This document shows positions 43,149-51,790 of a stretch of DNA of 53,283 bases, one piece after another; position 1 is the first letter of the stretch, and each line of letters begins with the position of its first letter. The position numbers and the translations under genes are program-made. The stretch covers positions 50,975-104,257 of the forward strand of contig VXMD01000031.1 of the NCBI GenBank assembly GCA_009841255.1, written 5' to 3'. The notes beneath the pieces were generated by a model, which saw only the letters and a program-made list of their open reading frames with translations, was not told the DNA's origin and ran no database searches. Origin of the DNA: Candidatus Poribacteria bacterium (GTDB lineage: Bacteria > Poribacteria > WGA-4E > WGA-3G).

Positions 43149-43458
43149 TTTGGGTGCTGTCTTTTTCTGATAGTGAAACCTGACCATCCATATAACCTTT
43201 CAACCGATCCCGAAAGTCAGAAAGACATGTCACACTAAAATGTTCATCGTCACCGTTTTTGAGTTTCGAGATGTCTGCGGGATCAACCGCCAGCAGTTTT
43301 GCCGCCTTCACGCGTCTCAGCCGAGACTCCTTGAGAAGTGTAAATACCTCAAAAGCCAACTTCGTCCGAAACGACAAGGCTTCGGCTTCCTCATCAGAAA
43401 AACCTATATCCTTAAACACGTTCCCACTGCTTTCCTCGAATTTCAGATCATCAGACAT
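43141..43458 (-). CDS. HTH (XRE-type) antitoxin, HigA-like
   Basis: A 105-residue helix-turn-helix antitoxin. The DNA-binding segment is VKAAKLLAVDPADISKLKNGD (about residues 48-68). In the HigBA arrangement the toxin gene comes first and the antitoxin second, as here, with an 8-base overlap (43451-43458). The antitoxin is expected to bind the operon promoter and the toxin. The C-terminus is acidic and disordered (EKDSTQNA). Confidence 0.85.
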   Translation of the reverse strand: MSDDLKFEESSGNVFKDIGFSDEEAEALSFRTKLAFEVFTLLKESRLRRVKAAKLLAVDPADISKLKNGDDEHFSVTCLSDFRDRLKGYMDGQVSLSEKDSTQNA

Positions 43459-43795
43459 CTGTTGCCTCCATTTCTCTTGCGCGTCTTAAGCGTTGCTTGA
43501 TAAGGTCTATTTCTCTTTTAGGAGTTCTTATTCCTCGTGTTGATTTTTTTTCGAAACAATGCAATACATACACCCGATCCGAGATGTTCACCGTGTAGAC
43601 AGCCCGGTAAGCATTAGTGGAGTGCCGAGCAACAATCTGCAGGACTCCTGTTCCGATACCTCGCATCGGTTTGGCAGCCGGATGCTTACCTCCGAGTTGA
43701 GCATATTCTAATGCCTTACCGATTGTTTGTCTAACATCCTTGGGAAATTGCCTCAGCAGTTGACGAGAATCCCCAACCCATACAACATCTTTCAT
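43451..43795 (-). CDS. HigB-like (RelE/ParE fold, Gp49 family) toxin
   Basis: A 114-residue type II toxin predicted to cleave mRNA on the ribosome. Landmarks are VVWVGDSRQLLRQFPKDVRQ, YRAVYTVNISDRVYVLHCFEKKS and TPKREIDLIKQRL. The ATG at 43795 is chosen over the 12-residue longer frame because the repeat fragment GTCAGTTGTCGGTTG overlaps the longer start. It overlaps the antitoxin gene by eight bases. It lies 36 bases downstream of fdhA on the same strand. Confidence 0.85.
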   Translation of the reverse strand: MKDVVWVGDSRQLLRQFPKDVRQTIGKALEYAQLGGKHPAAKPMRGIGTGVLQIVARHSTNAYRAVYTVNISDRVYVLHCFEKKSTRGIRTPKREIDLIKQRLRRAREMEATDV

Positions 43796-43831
43796 GGCAC
43801 AAACCGCTCTCAACCGACAACTGACAACCAA

Positions 43832-46561
43832 CTAAAGCGGCTCCAACCGCACAGGGCACACTTTCAATTCAGCAGTATGGGTAACCGGATCGTAACCAGA
43901 ACCCGTCAATAGGTTGACGGGAACATCTGCGAAACTGAAACTCGCGAAGACTGTCCCACGCGGAGAACGGTTTGTCGCTTTCACTTTGATAGTAATGCTC
44001 CCACGCGCACTGCTCAACTTACACCATTCCCCGTCCGTCAAGTCCCATTTCTCAATGTCAGTCGGATTCACCTCCAGCGATTCTTCCGACAAGAGATAAT
44101 CAATCCCCGCTGCTCTACCCGTCTGGGTGCGAGTATGATAGGATTCCAAGCGTCTCCCCGTTGTAAGCCATACGGGGAAATCATCACTGATTGTTTCAGC
44201 GGGATCCCGGTAGTGCACATTGGAAAAGATACCGCGTCCGTTGACGAACGTCTCTTCGTGTAATCTCGGTGTCCCCGGATGTTCCTTGTGCGGCACGGGC
44301 CACTGGTTGTTAAAGATGTCCGTGGCACCTTTGTCAATGCGTTCCCAATCCAACCCTGCATAAATCGGTGAAAGTTGGCAGAGTTCGTCGAAAATCGGTT
44401 TCGGCGCGTCGTAATCGAAGCCTTTAAAACCGAGACGTTGTGCAATTTGAGAAATAATCCACCAATCCGGTTTCGCCTCGCCGGGTGGCGGGACTGCAGC
44501 GCGCAGTCGCTGGACCCGACGTTCTGTGTTCGCGCAGACCCCGTCCGTTTCACCCCATGCCGTTGCCGGCAGCACAATATCGGCGAGTTCCGCGGTTTCC
44601 GTGAGGAAGATGTCGATGACAACGAGATGCGCCAAGGAACGGAGTGCGTGCTCACAGTGTTCCCGATCCGGATCCGATAGCAATGTATTTTCGCCATCAA
44701 TCAGCATCGCATGGATACTGTCGCCACAAAGTTCCAAGGCGGTGACTTTGGTGATGCCTTTCTCCAAGTCAACCGCTTTACCATAAGCTGCTTCGAACTT
44801 CGCTTGATGTTCTGGATCCGTGACGGCTTGGAAACCGGGATAGTTGTTCGGCAATGCTCCACTATCCCCCGCGCCTTGAATGTTGTTCTGCCCACGCATC
44901 GGGTTGATACCTGTCCCCTCGCGTCCGATGTTGCCCGTCATCAGGGCAAGATTACAGAGACTCTGCACGTTCTCAACGCCACAGATATGCTCCGTGATCC
45001 CTAACGTGTAGTAGATAGCTCCTTTGTCCGTAGTGCCATACCACATCGCCGCTGTCTCAATATCCTGAGCCGGTACCCCCGTAATCTCTTCCGCCCATTC
45101 CGGTGTCCACTCGCTGATATGTTCAAAGAAGTCGTCAAACCCGGTGGTACGATCTTTAATGAATTCTTCATCAATCAAACCTTCACGGGCAATCACGTGT
45201 GCCATGCCGAGAAGCAACGCCGTGTCCGAACCGACGCGGAGCGGTAGATAGAGATCCGACATCTCCGCTAATCCGATGCGCCTCGGATCCGCGACGATCA
45301 GTTTGGCACCGCGGGCAATCGCCTTTTTCAGCCCGGTCGCTGCAACAGGATGACACTCCGTCATATTCGTACCGATGCAGAAAATTACATCCGGTTTCTG
45401 CATATCAACGAGCGGGTTCGACATCGCCCCACGTCCGATTGTCGCTGCCAGACCGGCAACGGTCGGGGCGTGTCAGGCACGGCTACAGTTGTCGATGTAA
45501 TTCGTCCCGAACCCAGCACGGATGAACTTCTGCATGAGATACGCCGCTTCACTCGGTGCACGCCCAGAGGCGATGCCGTAAATGCTATGTCTCCCGTGCT
45601 CAGCGTGGACTTTCCGGTATCCTTCAGCGGCTTTGTCAAGCGCCTGCTCCCATGTCGCTTCGTGGAGTTCCCCATCCTCACCACGGATGAGTGGGACCTT
45701 CAGGCGGTCGGAATGCTGGACAAAGTCGTAAGCGAACTGACCTTTGACACAGAGGGCACCCTGGTTGGCGGGTCCATCCATTGCGGGATGAATACCAACG
45801 ATCTTTTCCTCTTTCGTTAGCATATCGACAGAACACCCGACCCCGCAGTAGGGACAAATTGTGCGTGTTTTTTCAATATCGGGTTCGGTAGACTGGATGT
45901 GTAATCCCGGCTCCGCGTGCCGTAGTGCCTTCTTGTCGCCGAGTGCCCCGGTCGGACAGGTCTGGATACACTGTCCACAAAAGGTGCAGGCGGAGTCCTT
46001 GAGAAGTCCGTCAAATTCAGTCGTAATCTGCGTATGGAAACCGCGATTCATAACATTGATGGCATGATCGCCTTCCTGTTCAGCACAGACGCGGACACAC
46101 CGATAACAGGAGATGCAGAGTTCATAATCTCTGAGAATGAACGGATTTTCATCGGTTTTGCTTGTACCGGATGTTGCACCTGTTATACGCGGGTTTCCGT
46201 TAATGCCGTATCTGTCTCGGAGGTCTGTGAGTTCGCCAGATGCATAACCCCGTAATGGAGACACATCGACTTCACGATTTTCACTGACAACCATCTCAAG
46301 CAGCGTCTTTCGATACGCCTCTATTGTATCCGTCGCCGTGCGAACGACCATCCCCGGTGTGGCTTTCGTTGTACAAGATGCCACCGGATTTCGAGCGCCT
46401 TCTAATTCGACGATGCAAAGGCGACATCCACCGAAAGGCTCAAGCCTTGGGTCGTAGCAGAGCGTCGGAATCTCTTGCTGATGGCGTTCTGCCACCTCAA
46501 GGATGGTTTCACCCTCGGAAAAGGCAACTTCAACACCATCAATTTCCATTGTGTGTGTCAT
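43832..46561 (-). CDS. fdhA: Formate dehydrogenase alpha subunit, selenocysteine-containing
   Basis: A 909-residue molybdenum/tungsten-bis-MGD enzyme, formate oxidation or CO2 reduction. The reading frame is interrupted only by TGA at 45475-45473 (residue 363). Both flanking ORFs are in the same frame and the context NCSRA-U-HAPTVAGLAATIG is the family's Sec site, so the codon is read as selenocysteine, with a SECIS hairpin just after it. Domains: NuoG-like [2Fe-2S] (C35, C46, C49, C63), two ferredoxin clusters (CISCYRCVRVC, CTFCGQCIQTC), molybdopterin domain starting ICPYCGVGC, and a C-terminal dinucleotide-binding domain. The usual His/Cys cluster after the [2Fe-2S] domain is missing (SENREVDVSPLRG). 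The ATG at 46561 has GGGAG eight bases upstream. Confidence 0.9.
45425..45475 (-). promoter_or_regulatory. UGA selenocysteine codon and bacterial SECIS hairpin in fdhA
   Basis: Minus strand: TGA (45475-45473), 12 bases, then GTTGCC-GGTCT-GGCAGC (45460-45444), a 6-bp stem with one U-G pair and loop GGTCT, the loop known from E. coli fdhF. A lower stem CGCCCC (45470-45465) with GGGGCG (45430-45425) closes the structure. Distance from UGA is the same as in E. coli fdhF. Confidence 0.85.
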
Positions 46562-46601
46562 GATGCATGCTCCCAACACAGATTTCCATATCTTGCAGAA
46601 C

Positions 46602-47678
46602 CTATTTTTCAGGCATTGCGGTGAAATCAATTTGCGGGACTTCTAACGTGCCCGCGAGGATTTGCAGTCTCGCTTCTTCAATTTTTTGCTGTACTTCTTC
46701 AGGCACCCGATCCCTCAGTTCCGGGTTATAGGTCAAAGCGATTGCGCCATCGGTTGTCATCGTGAAGACATAGAGTCTGGATTCAAACGTCCCCTCTTTG
46801 ACTGCCGTCGCGAGTTGTACATAGGCCCTCGGCGTAATCACGGCATTGGCGAGCACTGCACGCGGAGAAACAGCACTTTGATCTCGGTTGGCACCAAAGG
46901 AATAGACGGTTTTGCCAGCATCTTGCGCCGAGACGACTGCTTCAAACACACCAATTCCAGCTTCATTCGCGTTGTGGAAAATAAAGTCAACGCCCCCATC
47001 AATCTGAGCGAGTGCCAATTCTCGTGCCTTGGCGATGTTCTCCCAGTCCCCCACATAGGCGCGTTGCACGACTGCATCCGGGTTAACGCTTTTCACACCA
47101 CCTTCAAATGCCATGAACGTGCTACTGCCGGAAGGAAGTTCCTGCCCACCGATAATACCAATCTTATTCGTTTGCGTCATCATCCCAGATATCATACCCA
47201 AGAGGTACGTGGCTTGTTCAAGGCGGAAGACGATCGATGAAACGTTCTCACGAATCGCACCACTTGCCCCTGCAGACGTGATAAAAACAATTTCAGGATA
47301 GTCTTGGGCAACCGCTATCGCCGCTTCCTGATACTCGTAGCCGTGCCCAAAGATGAGATGGTATCCTTGCATCGCATAGGAACGAAAATCTGCTTCCTAA
47401 TCAGCCGGCGTTAGACTTTCAACGTAACTGATTTCTGCCCCTAACTCCGTTTCAATCGCTTTTAACCCATCATGCGCCAAGGCGTTCCATCCTTGATCGC
47501 TAATGGAACCCGGTAGGAGCATACCCACCTTGAAGGTTTCCGATTCTGGCATGTGGATAATTTTGCTGCTATCCTGAAGTCTCTCACAGCCTAACATACC
47601 CCCAATTACCAGCAGACATAGGATTAGCGTAGAACTTACAAACCTACCTGTCAATATCCAAGAAATCCCTTGTTTCAT
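46602..47678 (-). pseudogene. BMP-family substrate-binding protein gene with in-frame TAG
   Basis: Encodes a BMP/PnrA-like periplasmic binding lipoprotein (358 residues if read through). The start carries a signal peptide with lipobox GMLGC, then FKVGMLLPGSISDQGWNALA. At codon 94, TAG (47399-47397) breaks the frame after SLTPAD; the paralogue at 47709 reads TPTDQEEQFRSYAL, so CAG to TAG accounts for it and the frame is otherwise intact, with FGHGYEYQE, GMISGMMTQTNKIGIIGGQE, FMAFEGG and a full C-terminus. It is classified as a nonsense pseudogene, though amber readthrough or suppression is a possibility. It lies 30 bases downstream of the intact copy. Confidence 0.85.
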
Positions 47679-47708
47679 TAGCTGATCTTCCCGTGTTGTT
47701 AATGATGG

Positions 47709-48752
47709 CTATTCCTCTTCACTGAAATCAATTTGTGGGACTTTCAACTCGCCAGCGAGGATTTTGGCTTTTGCATCTTCGACGGCTTTTTGCACCTCTG
47801 CCGGCACCTTATCCTTCAAGGCAGGGTTATAGGTGAGCGTGATCGCCTCGTCCGTGAGCATGTTGAACGTATAGATCTGAGGCTTAAACTTGCCCTCCTT
47901 AATGATCTTAGCAATCTGCACAAACGCATCGGGCGTAATCACGGCATTGGCAATGACGACTTCTGGGGAAATATCGCTCTTGTCTCGGTTCGCGCCGAAC
48001 GCGTAAACAGTTTTTCCCTCTTTTTGCGCAGTTTCAGCCGCTTCATAAGCCCCCAGTCCTGCCGCATCCGCATTCGGGAAAAGGAAATCAACGCCTTCAT
48101 TAATCTGGGCGAGTGAGAGTTCTTTCCCTTTGCCGATGTCCTCCCAGTTCCCAACATACACCCGAGATACCTCCGCTTCAGGGTTCACACTTTTCGCACC
48201 ACCTTCAAACGCCATAAACGTACTATTGACAGATGGGATGTTCTGTCCACCCATGACACCGAGTTTGTTTGTATTGGTCATCATGCCTGCGATCACTCCT
48301 AATAGATAGGCAGCCTGTTCAACACGGAAATTGACAGGTGAAATGTTGTCGGTGATCGTGCCACCGGAAGACGTAATGAAAATCGTCTCTGGGAAATCAG
48401 GTGCAACCGCTTTTGCGGGGTCCTGGAACTCGTATCCGTGTCCGAACACTATGCTGTAACCGTCGAGTGCATAAGAGCGGAATTGTTCCTCCTGATCTGT
48501 CGGGGTTCGGGTCTCGGCGTGGCTGATTTCTGCACCGAGCTGTTTTTCAATCGCTTTCAGCCCTTCATACGCCAAAGCGTTCCACCCCGCATCGCTGATT
48601 GAACCGGGAAGTAGCATGGCAACCTTAAATTCTTCATGACCTTTTGCCTCAAGATTCGCGTTCCCAATCAGCATAAGTCCAATGATAAAAAGGCATAGAT
48701 ATAATGCCTGGATTGTAATGTTATTGCGTAGCTTGCAACATATCCGTATCAC
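47709..48752 (-). CDS. BMP-family nucleoside/nutrient-binding protein
   Basis: A 347-residue periplasmic substrate-binding protein of the BMP (PnrA/Med) class, feeding a nucleoside ABC importer. Motifs are FKVAMLLPGSISDAGWNALA, FGHGYEFQDPAKAV, GVIAGMMTNTNKLGVMGGQN, STFMAFEGGAKSVN and AYAFGANRDKS-like VYAFGANRDKSDI. The start is GTG at 48752 with AAGGAG upstream, giving a signal-peptide-like N-terminus (LYLCLFIIGLMLIGNANLEA) with no lipobox Cys. The longer open frame to 48971 only translates a repeat block. The matching ATPase and permease are at 50136 and 51791 on the opposite strand. Confidence 0.9.
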   Translation of the reverse strand: MIRICCKLRNNITIQALYLCLFIIGLMLIGNANLEAKGHEEFKVAMLLPGSISDAGWNALAYEGLKAIEKQLGAEISHAETRTPTDQEEQFRSYALDGYSIVFGHGYEFQDPAKAVAPDFPETIFITSSGGTITDNISPVNFRVEQAAYLLGVIAGMMTNTNKLGVMGGQNIPSVNSTFMAFEGGAKSVNPEAEVSRVYVGNWEDIGKGKELSLAQINEGVDFLFPNADAAGLGAYEAAETAQKEGKTVYAFGANRDKSDISPEVVIANAVITPDAFVQIAKIIKEGKFKPQIYTFNMLTDEAITLTYNPALKDKVPAEVQKAVEDAKAKILAGELKVPQIDFSEEE

Positions 48753-48790
48753 TTCAAAATTTCTCCTTCTTTGTAGGAATGTTTGATACA

Positions 48791-48820
48791 AGTATAGCAC
48801 GTTTAAAGGAAAAAAGTAAA
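48791..48820 (-). promoter_or_regulatory. Possible promoter for the BMP genes
   Basis: Minus strand TTTACT and TATACT separated by 18 bases, about 40 bases before the GTG start. Plausible but not strong. Confidence 0.45.
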
Positions 48821-48876
48821 GCGTTAATACATTACATGAGAGACGTTCAATTTTCCTGACTGACAACTGAAAGGGT

Positions 48877-48955
48877 GTTTTTGATAGGGGTTTTTGCTTG
48901 GGGTTTTTGCTTGGGTGTTTCTGCGGATTTCTGCGGATTTCTGCGGATTTCCCTG
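48877..48955 (+). repeat. TTGCTTGGGGTT / TTTCTGCGGA repeat block, copy 2
   Basis: Two TTTTTGCTTGGGG-like units followed by three tandem TTTCTGCGGA decamers ending in TTTCCC. It is the counterpart of 2813-2890 in the same orientation. It lies between the divergent BMP and DUF6807 genes. Confidence 0.75.
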
Positions 48956-49003
48956 TCGCAGCAACCCGCACTGATAACCGACAACGCTACCACATATTTT
49001 CTA

Positions 49004-49032
49004 TTGACACCTCTACACAAATAACATATACT
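49004..49032 (+). promoter_or_regulatory. Sigma-70-type promoter for the DUF6807 gene
   Basis: TTGACA (49004-49009), 17-base spacer, TATACT (49027-49032), 72 bases before the GTG start. A near-consensus promoter. Confidence 0.7.
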
Positions 49033-49103
49033 TTTTAGCACTGTTTCGCAGAAGAAAGGTTGGTAATTCCATTAATGCTTTTCTATAAGGAGGGAACACC
49101 TGC

Positions 49104-49988
49104 GTGCCACATCCAATGCAAAACAATTTTGAAGTCAAAGTAAATGCAAAAACCCATTTAGTCGTCCAAAGCGAGACAGGTCGCTGCTTGGGGGGTGTCG
49201 GTGCGAATTTTTATCGTCCCTTCGTTTTCCCGTTCTATACACCAGCCGGACATACCGTTGTTCAGGAGTTCGCCTTCGATCATCCCTTCCACAACGGTAT
49301 TTTTGTTGGACAAGGACCGGTGCAGGTCGGTGACAGAGAGGCAGGTTTCTGGGCATCGCCACCCCGCCGCTCCTTCACAGACAAAGTCTTTGAGAAATTG
49401 GGGCGGATGGACACACAGAAAGAGATTGACATCACACCGCATACCGATGGCGTTCAGTTCGTTCAAAATGTTACCTGGCGCGATGAAAACGAAGAACCGT
49501 TAATCGACGAAATCCGCACTGTCAACCTTTACACATTCGATGACGCCACAGTCTGCGATATGACGAGCGAAAAAATTGCGTCTTACGGGGCTGTAACATA
49601 TCCGCAGACGAAGTTCGGAAGCATCGGTATCCGTGTTGAACCCAGACTCCTACCCCTCATGGGCGGTATTGTGTTGGGTGACAATAGACGCACGGGCGGC
49701 GTCGAGGTCGTTCACGAAGGCGAATCCGACTTCGTTGCCTATCAGAACGCATTGACAGGACATGGAGAGTTTGGCGTCTTTATGAGCATCCTTAATGAAG
49801 GTATTCGGGGACCATGGTTTATTCGGGATTATGGGATGGCACTCTATAACCCGACGTGGACGGGTGCCGTATCAACACCAACGGGTGAAAGTTGGAAAGT
49901 TTCACTTCGGGTTACCGCTTACGACGGCGAGCTGACACCAGCAAGAGCCGCACAATGGACACAACACCCTGGAGGTTGCGGCGGCTAA
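49104..49988 (+). CDS. PmoA-like (DUF6807) family protein
   Basis: A 294-residue cytoplasmic-type protein of the same family as the gene at 20135, with the core FAFDHPFHNGIFVGQG and strands RTVNLYTFDDATVCDMTSEK. It starts at GTG with AAGGAGG nine bases upstream. The name PmoA in databases is misleading: the sequence lacks methane monooxygenase features and no membrane segment is seen. Family members occur with sugar and uronate genes. It ends in a Gly-rich GGCGG. Function unknown. Confidence 0.78.
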   Translation: MPHPMQNNFEVKVNAKTHLVVQSETGRCLGGVGANFYRPFVFPFYTPAGHTVVQEFAFDHPFHNGIFVGQGPVQVGDREAGFWASPPRRSFTDKVFEKLGRMDTQKEIDITPHTDGVQFVQNVTWRDENEEPLIDEIRTVNLYTFDDATVCDMTSEKIASYGAVTYPQTKFGSIGIRVEPRLLPLMGGIVLGDNRRTGGVEVVHEGESDFVAYQNALTGHGEFGVFMSILNEGIRGPWFIRDYGMALYNPTWTGAVSTPTGESWKVSLRVTAYDGELTPARAAQWTQHPGGCGG

Positions 49989-50058
49989 AATGATCCGCGT
50001 GTACTTGATGGAGAGGATCCCAATAAGCAGTATCCTTCTTTGTATACACAAACCTGTA

Positions 50059-50135
50059 GTCCGCAACAACGGCGCGGACGGATACTTTGAAAGGCACGCT
50101 TAAAATCCCATTTCCGTTGTTTAACCGCAAGGAAC
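50059..50135 (+). other. Stem-loop leader of the ABC ATPase gene (AACAACGGC copy)
   Basis: GTCCGC (50059-50064) pairs with GCGGAC (50074-50079) around AACAACGGC, then GGATACTTTGAAAGGCACGC, 30 bases, and CCGCAAGGAAC directly before the ATG. The stem covaries with the other copies (GCACGC/GCGTGC, GCACTGC/GCAGTGC). It forms the 5' leader here, so cis regulation of translation is possible. Confidence 0.65.
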
Positions 50136-51761
50136 ATGAAAAATATTCTTGAACTTCGGAACGTTACAAAAACCTTCGGCGATCTTGTCGCCGTTGACAG
50201 TGTCGATTTTGAACTCCAAGCCGGTGAAATTCACGCGATTCTGGGTGAAAATGGCGCAGGGAAGTCCACACTGATGAATCTGATCTACGGACTTTACCAA
50301 CCCTCGGCGGGACGCATCTATGTGACGGATCGCGAGAACTGGCGACGTAGGTTCCGGGCGAAATCACCACGCGATGCGATTGCAAACGGCATCGGCATGG
50401 TACATCAGCATTTTATGCTGATTGAAAACCTCACGGTCGCCGAGAATATTGCCTTAGCTCTTGGACAACAAGCGTCCAATCCTGCAGGAAGTGCGTCTTC
50501 AAACGGTGATGACAAGCAGAGATTGGGGAAATTCCGGTTCAAGAAAGAGGACGCTATCCGTATCACCCAAGAACTCTCGGAGCGGTTCGGTCTTACTGTT
50601 GATCCAACAGCGTTGGTACGGACACTTTCCGTCGGCTTAAAACAACGCGTAGAGATCCTCAAAGCACTCGCCGTTGATGCCCGGATCCTCATCCTCGATG
50701 AACCCACCGCCGTCCTGAGCCCACAGGAGGTAGAAGGTTTCTTCACGATTCTACGCAACCTCCAAGCCGACGGTCGCGCAATTATCTTCATTAGCCACAA
50801 AATGAAAGAGGTCCTGAGCATCAGTGACCGAATTACCGTCTTAAGACGCGGCAAAAAAGTTTATCTCGGTCCAACCGGAGAACTGACGGCTCGCGAGTTG
50901 GCGCGGGAGATGATCGGAGAAGACCTCACTGACGTTGAACGCTCGGTTTCCGGTTCATACCTCGAAAACGACTCGCTAGACCGGGTCCTACACCTCTCAA
51001 ACTTAACAGTCCTCGGCAGTCGAAACGAGATCGCAGTGTCAGATGTCTCTATGGAAACCCATCGCGGTGAAATCGTGGGTATCGCCGGTGTAGATGGCAA
51101 TGGGCAGCGTGAACTCGCCGAGGCGATCATGGGGTTGCGACACAGCGACTCTGGCACAGTAAACATCTTAGGCACCGATCCGAAAGGGATCAAGGCGGTG
51201 CGTCAGCGCGGTGTCGGCTATATTCCTGAAGACAGGCAAACGACAGGGGTCATCGCCGCCTTTTCGGTTACGGAAAACCTCTTGTTGAACGTGACACACC
51301 TACAAAACCTCGCCCACTGGAACGTCCTTAACCAGAAGCGGAAAAGTGAAACGGCAGAGCAACTCATCGCTGACTACGATATCCGTCCGCCTAACCCTGA
51401 TATTCCTGCTTCCTCACTCTCCGGTGGCAATCAACAGAAAATCGTCCTCGCCCGAGAAATCTCGCTTCGACCCGACCTCCTTATCGCTGTGAACCCGACA
51501 CGCGGTTTAGATGTCAACGCCGCTCGCTATGTCCATGAGAATCTATTGGCACAGCGCGACGCAAAAAAATCTGTCCTGTTAATTTCAACGGAGTTAGACG
51601 AAGTCTTGTTGTTGAGTGATCGACTCTACGTCATGTCAAGAGGCAAACTGATCGAAGCAACGGCACAACGCAACGACATCGAAGCACTCGGATTATTAAT
51701 GACTGGAGAAACGGATACAGAGGGATATGGAAATTCACCAAAAACCATTGTGGAGCCGTAG
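50136..51761 (+). CDS. BMP-type nucleoside ABC transporter, fused ATPase
   Basis: A 541-residue ATPase with two ABC domains, as in NupA/YufO and sugar importers. Domain 1: Walker A GENGAGKST (37-45), degenerate signature LSVGLKQRV, Walker B LILDEPTAVL. Domain 2: degenerate Walker A GVDGNGQRE, and signature LSGGNQQKIVLARE. It energises uptake with the permease downstream and the BMP binding protein at 47709. Its stop codon TAG is the first part of a palindromic repeat (51758-51780), so the C-terminus may have been reset by that element. RBS CCGCAAGGA. Confidence 0.92.
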   Translation: MKNILELRNVTKTFGDLVAVDSVDFELQAGEIHAILGENGAGKSTLMNLIYGLYQPSAGRIYVTDRENWRRRFRAKSPRDAIANGIGMVHQHFMLIENLTVAENIALALGQQASNPAGSASSNGDDKQRLGKFRFKKEDAIRITQELSERFGLTVDPTALVRTLSVGLKQRVEILKALAVDARILILDEPTAVLSPQEVEGFFTILRNLQADGRAIIFISHKMKEVLSISDRITVLRRGKKVYLGPTGELTARELAREMIGEDLTDVERSVSGSYLENDSLDRVLHLSNLTVLGSRNEIAVSDVSMETHRGEIVGIAGVDGNGQRELAEAIMGLRHSDSGTVNILGTDPKGIKAVRQRGVGYIPEDRQTTGVIAAFSVTENLLLNVTHLQNLAHWNVLNQKRKSETAEQLIADYDIRPPNPDIPASSLSGGNQQKIVLAREISLRPDLLIAVNPTRGLDVNAARYVHENLLAQRDAKKSVLLISTELDEVLLLSDRLYVMSRGKLIEATAQRNDIEALGLLMTGETDTEGYGNSPKTIVEP

Positions 51762-51780
51762 GGGCTGGGGAACCCAGCCC
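51758..51780 (+). repeat. GTAGGGGCTGGG palindrome at the ATPase 3' end
   Basis: GGGCTGGG and CCCAGCCC arms around GAA, preceded by GTAG. The TAG stop of the ATPase (51759-51761) is inside the element. It matches the core of the copy in larA (6087-6113) and fills most of the gap to the permease gene. Confidence 0.8.
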
Positions 51781-51790
51781 GTATAGAACG

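Larger units (their letters stand above)
48753..49103. other. Divergent intergenic region, BMP (-) and DUF6807 (+)
   Basis: No gene. It contains the BMP promoter, fragments CTGACTGACAACTG and CTGATAACCGACAACG of the inverted-repeat family, the TTTCTGCGGA block and a strong promoter at 49004-49032. Confidence 0.5.

Noticed and set aside
45473-45475. Formate dehydrogenase treated as two genes or a frameshift
   Set aside because: Both halves are in one frame and the UGA has the selenocysteine context and SECIS hairpin.
47397-47399. Pyrrolysine or reassigned TAG codon
   Set aside because: TAG ends several normal genes in this window and no pyrrolysine genes are seen.
47709-48971. The longer BMP start at 48971
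   Set aside because: The added residues translate the TTTCTGCGGA repeat block; the GTG at 48752 has AAGGAG and a signal peptide.
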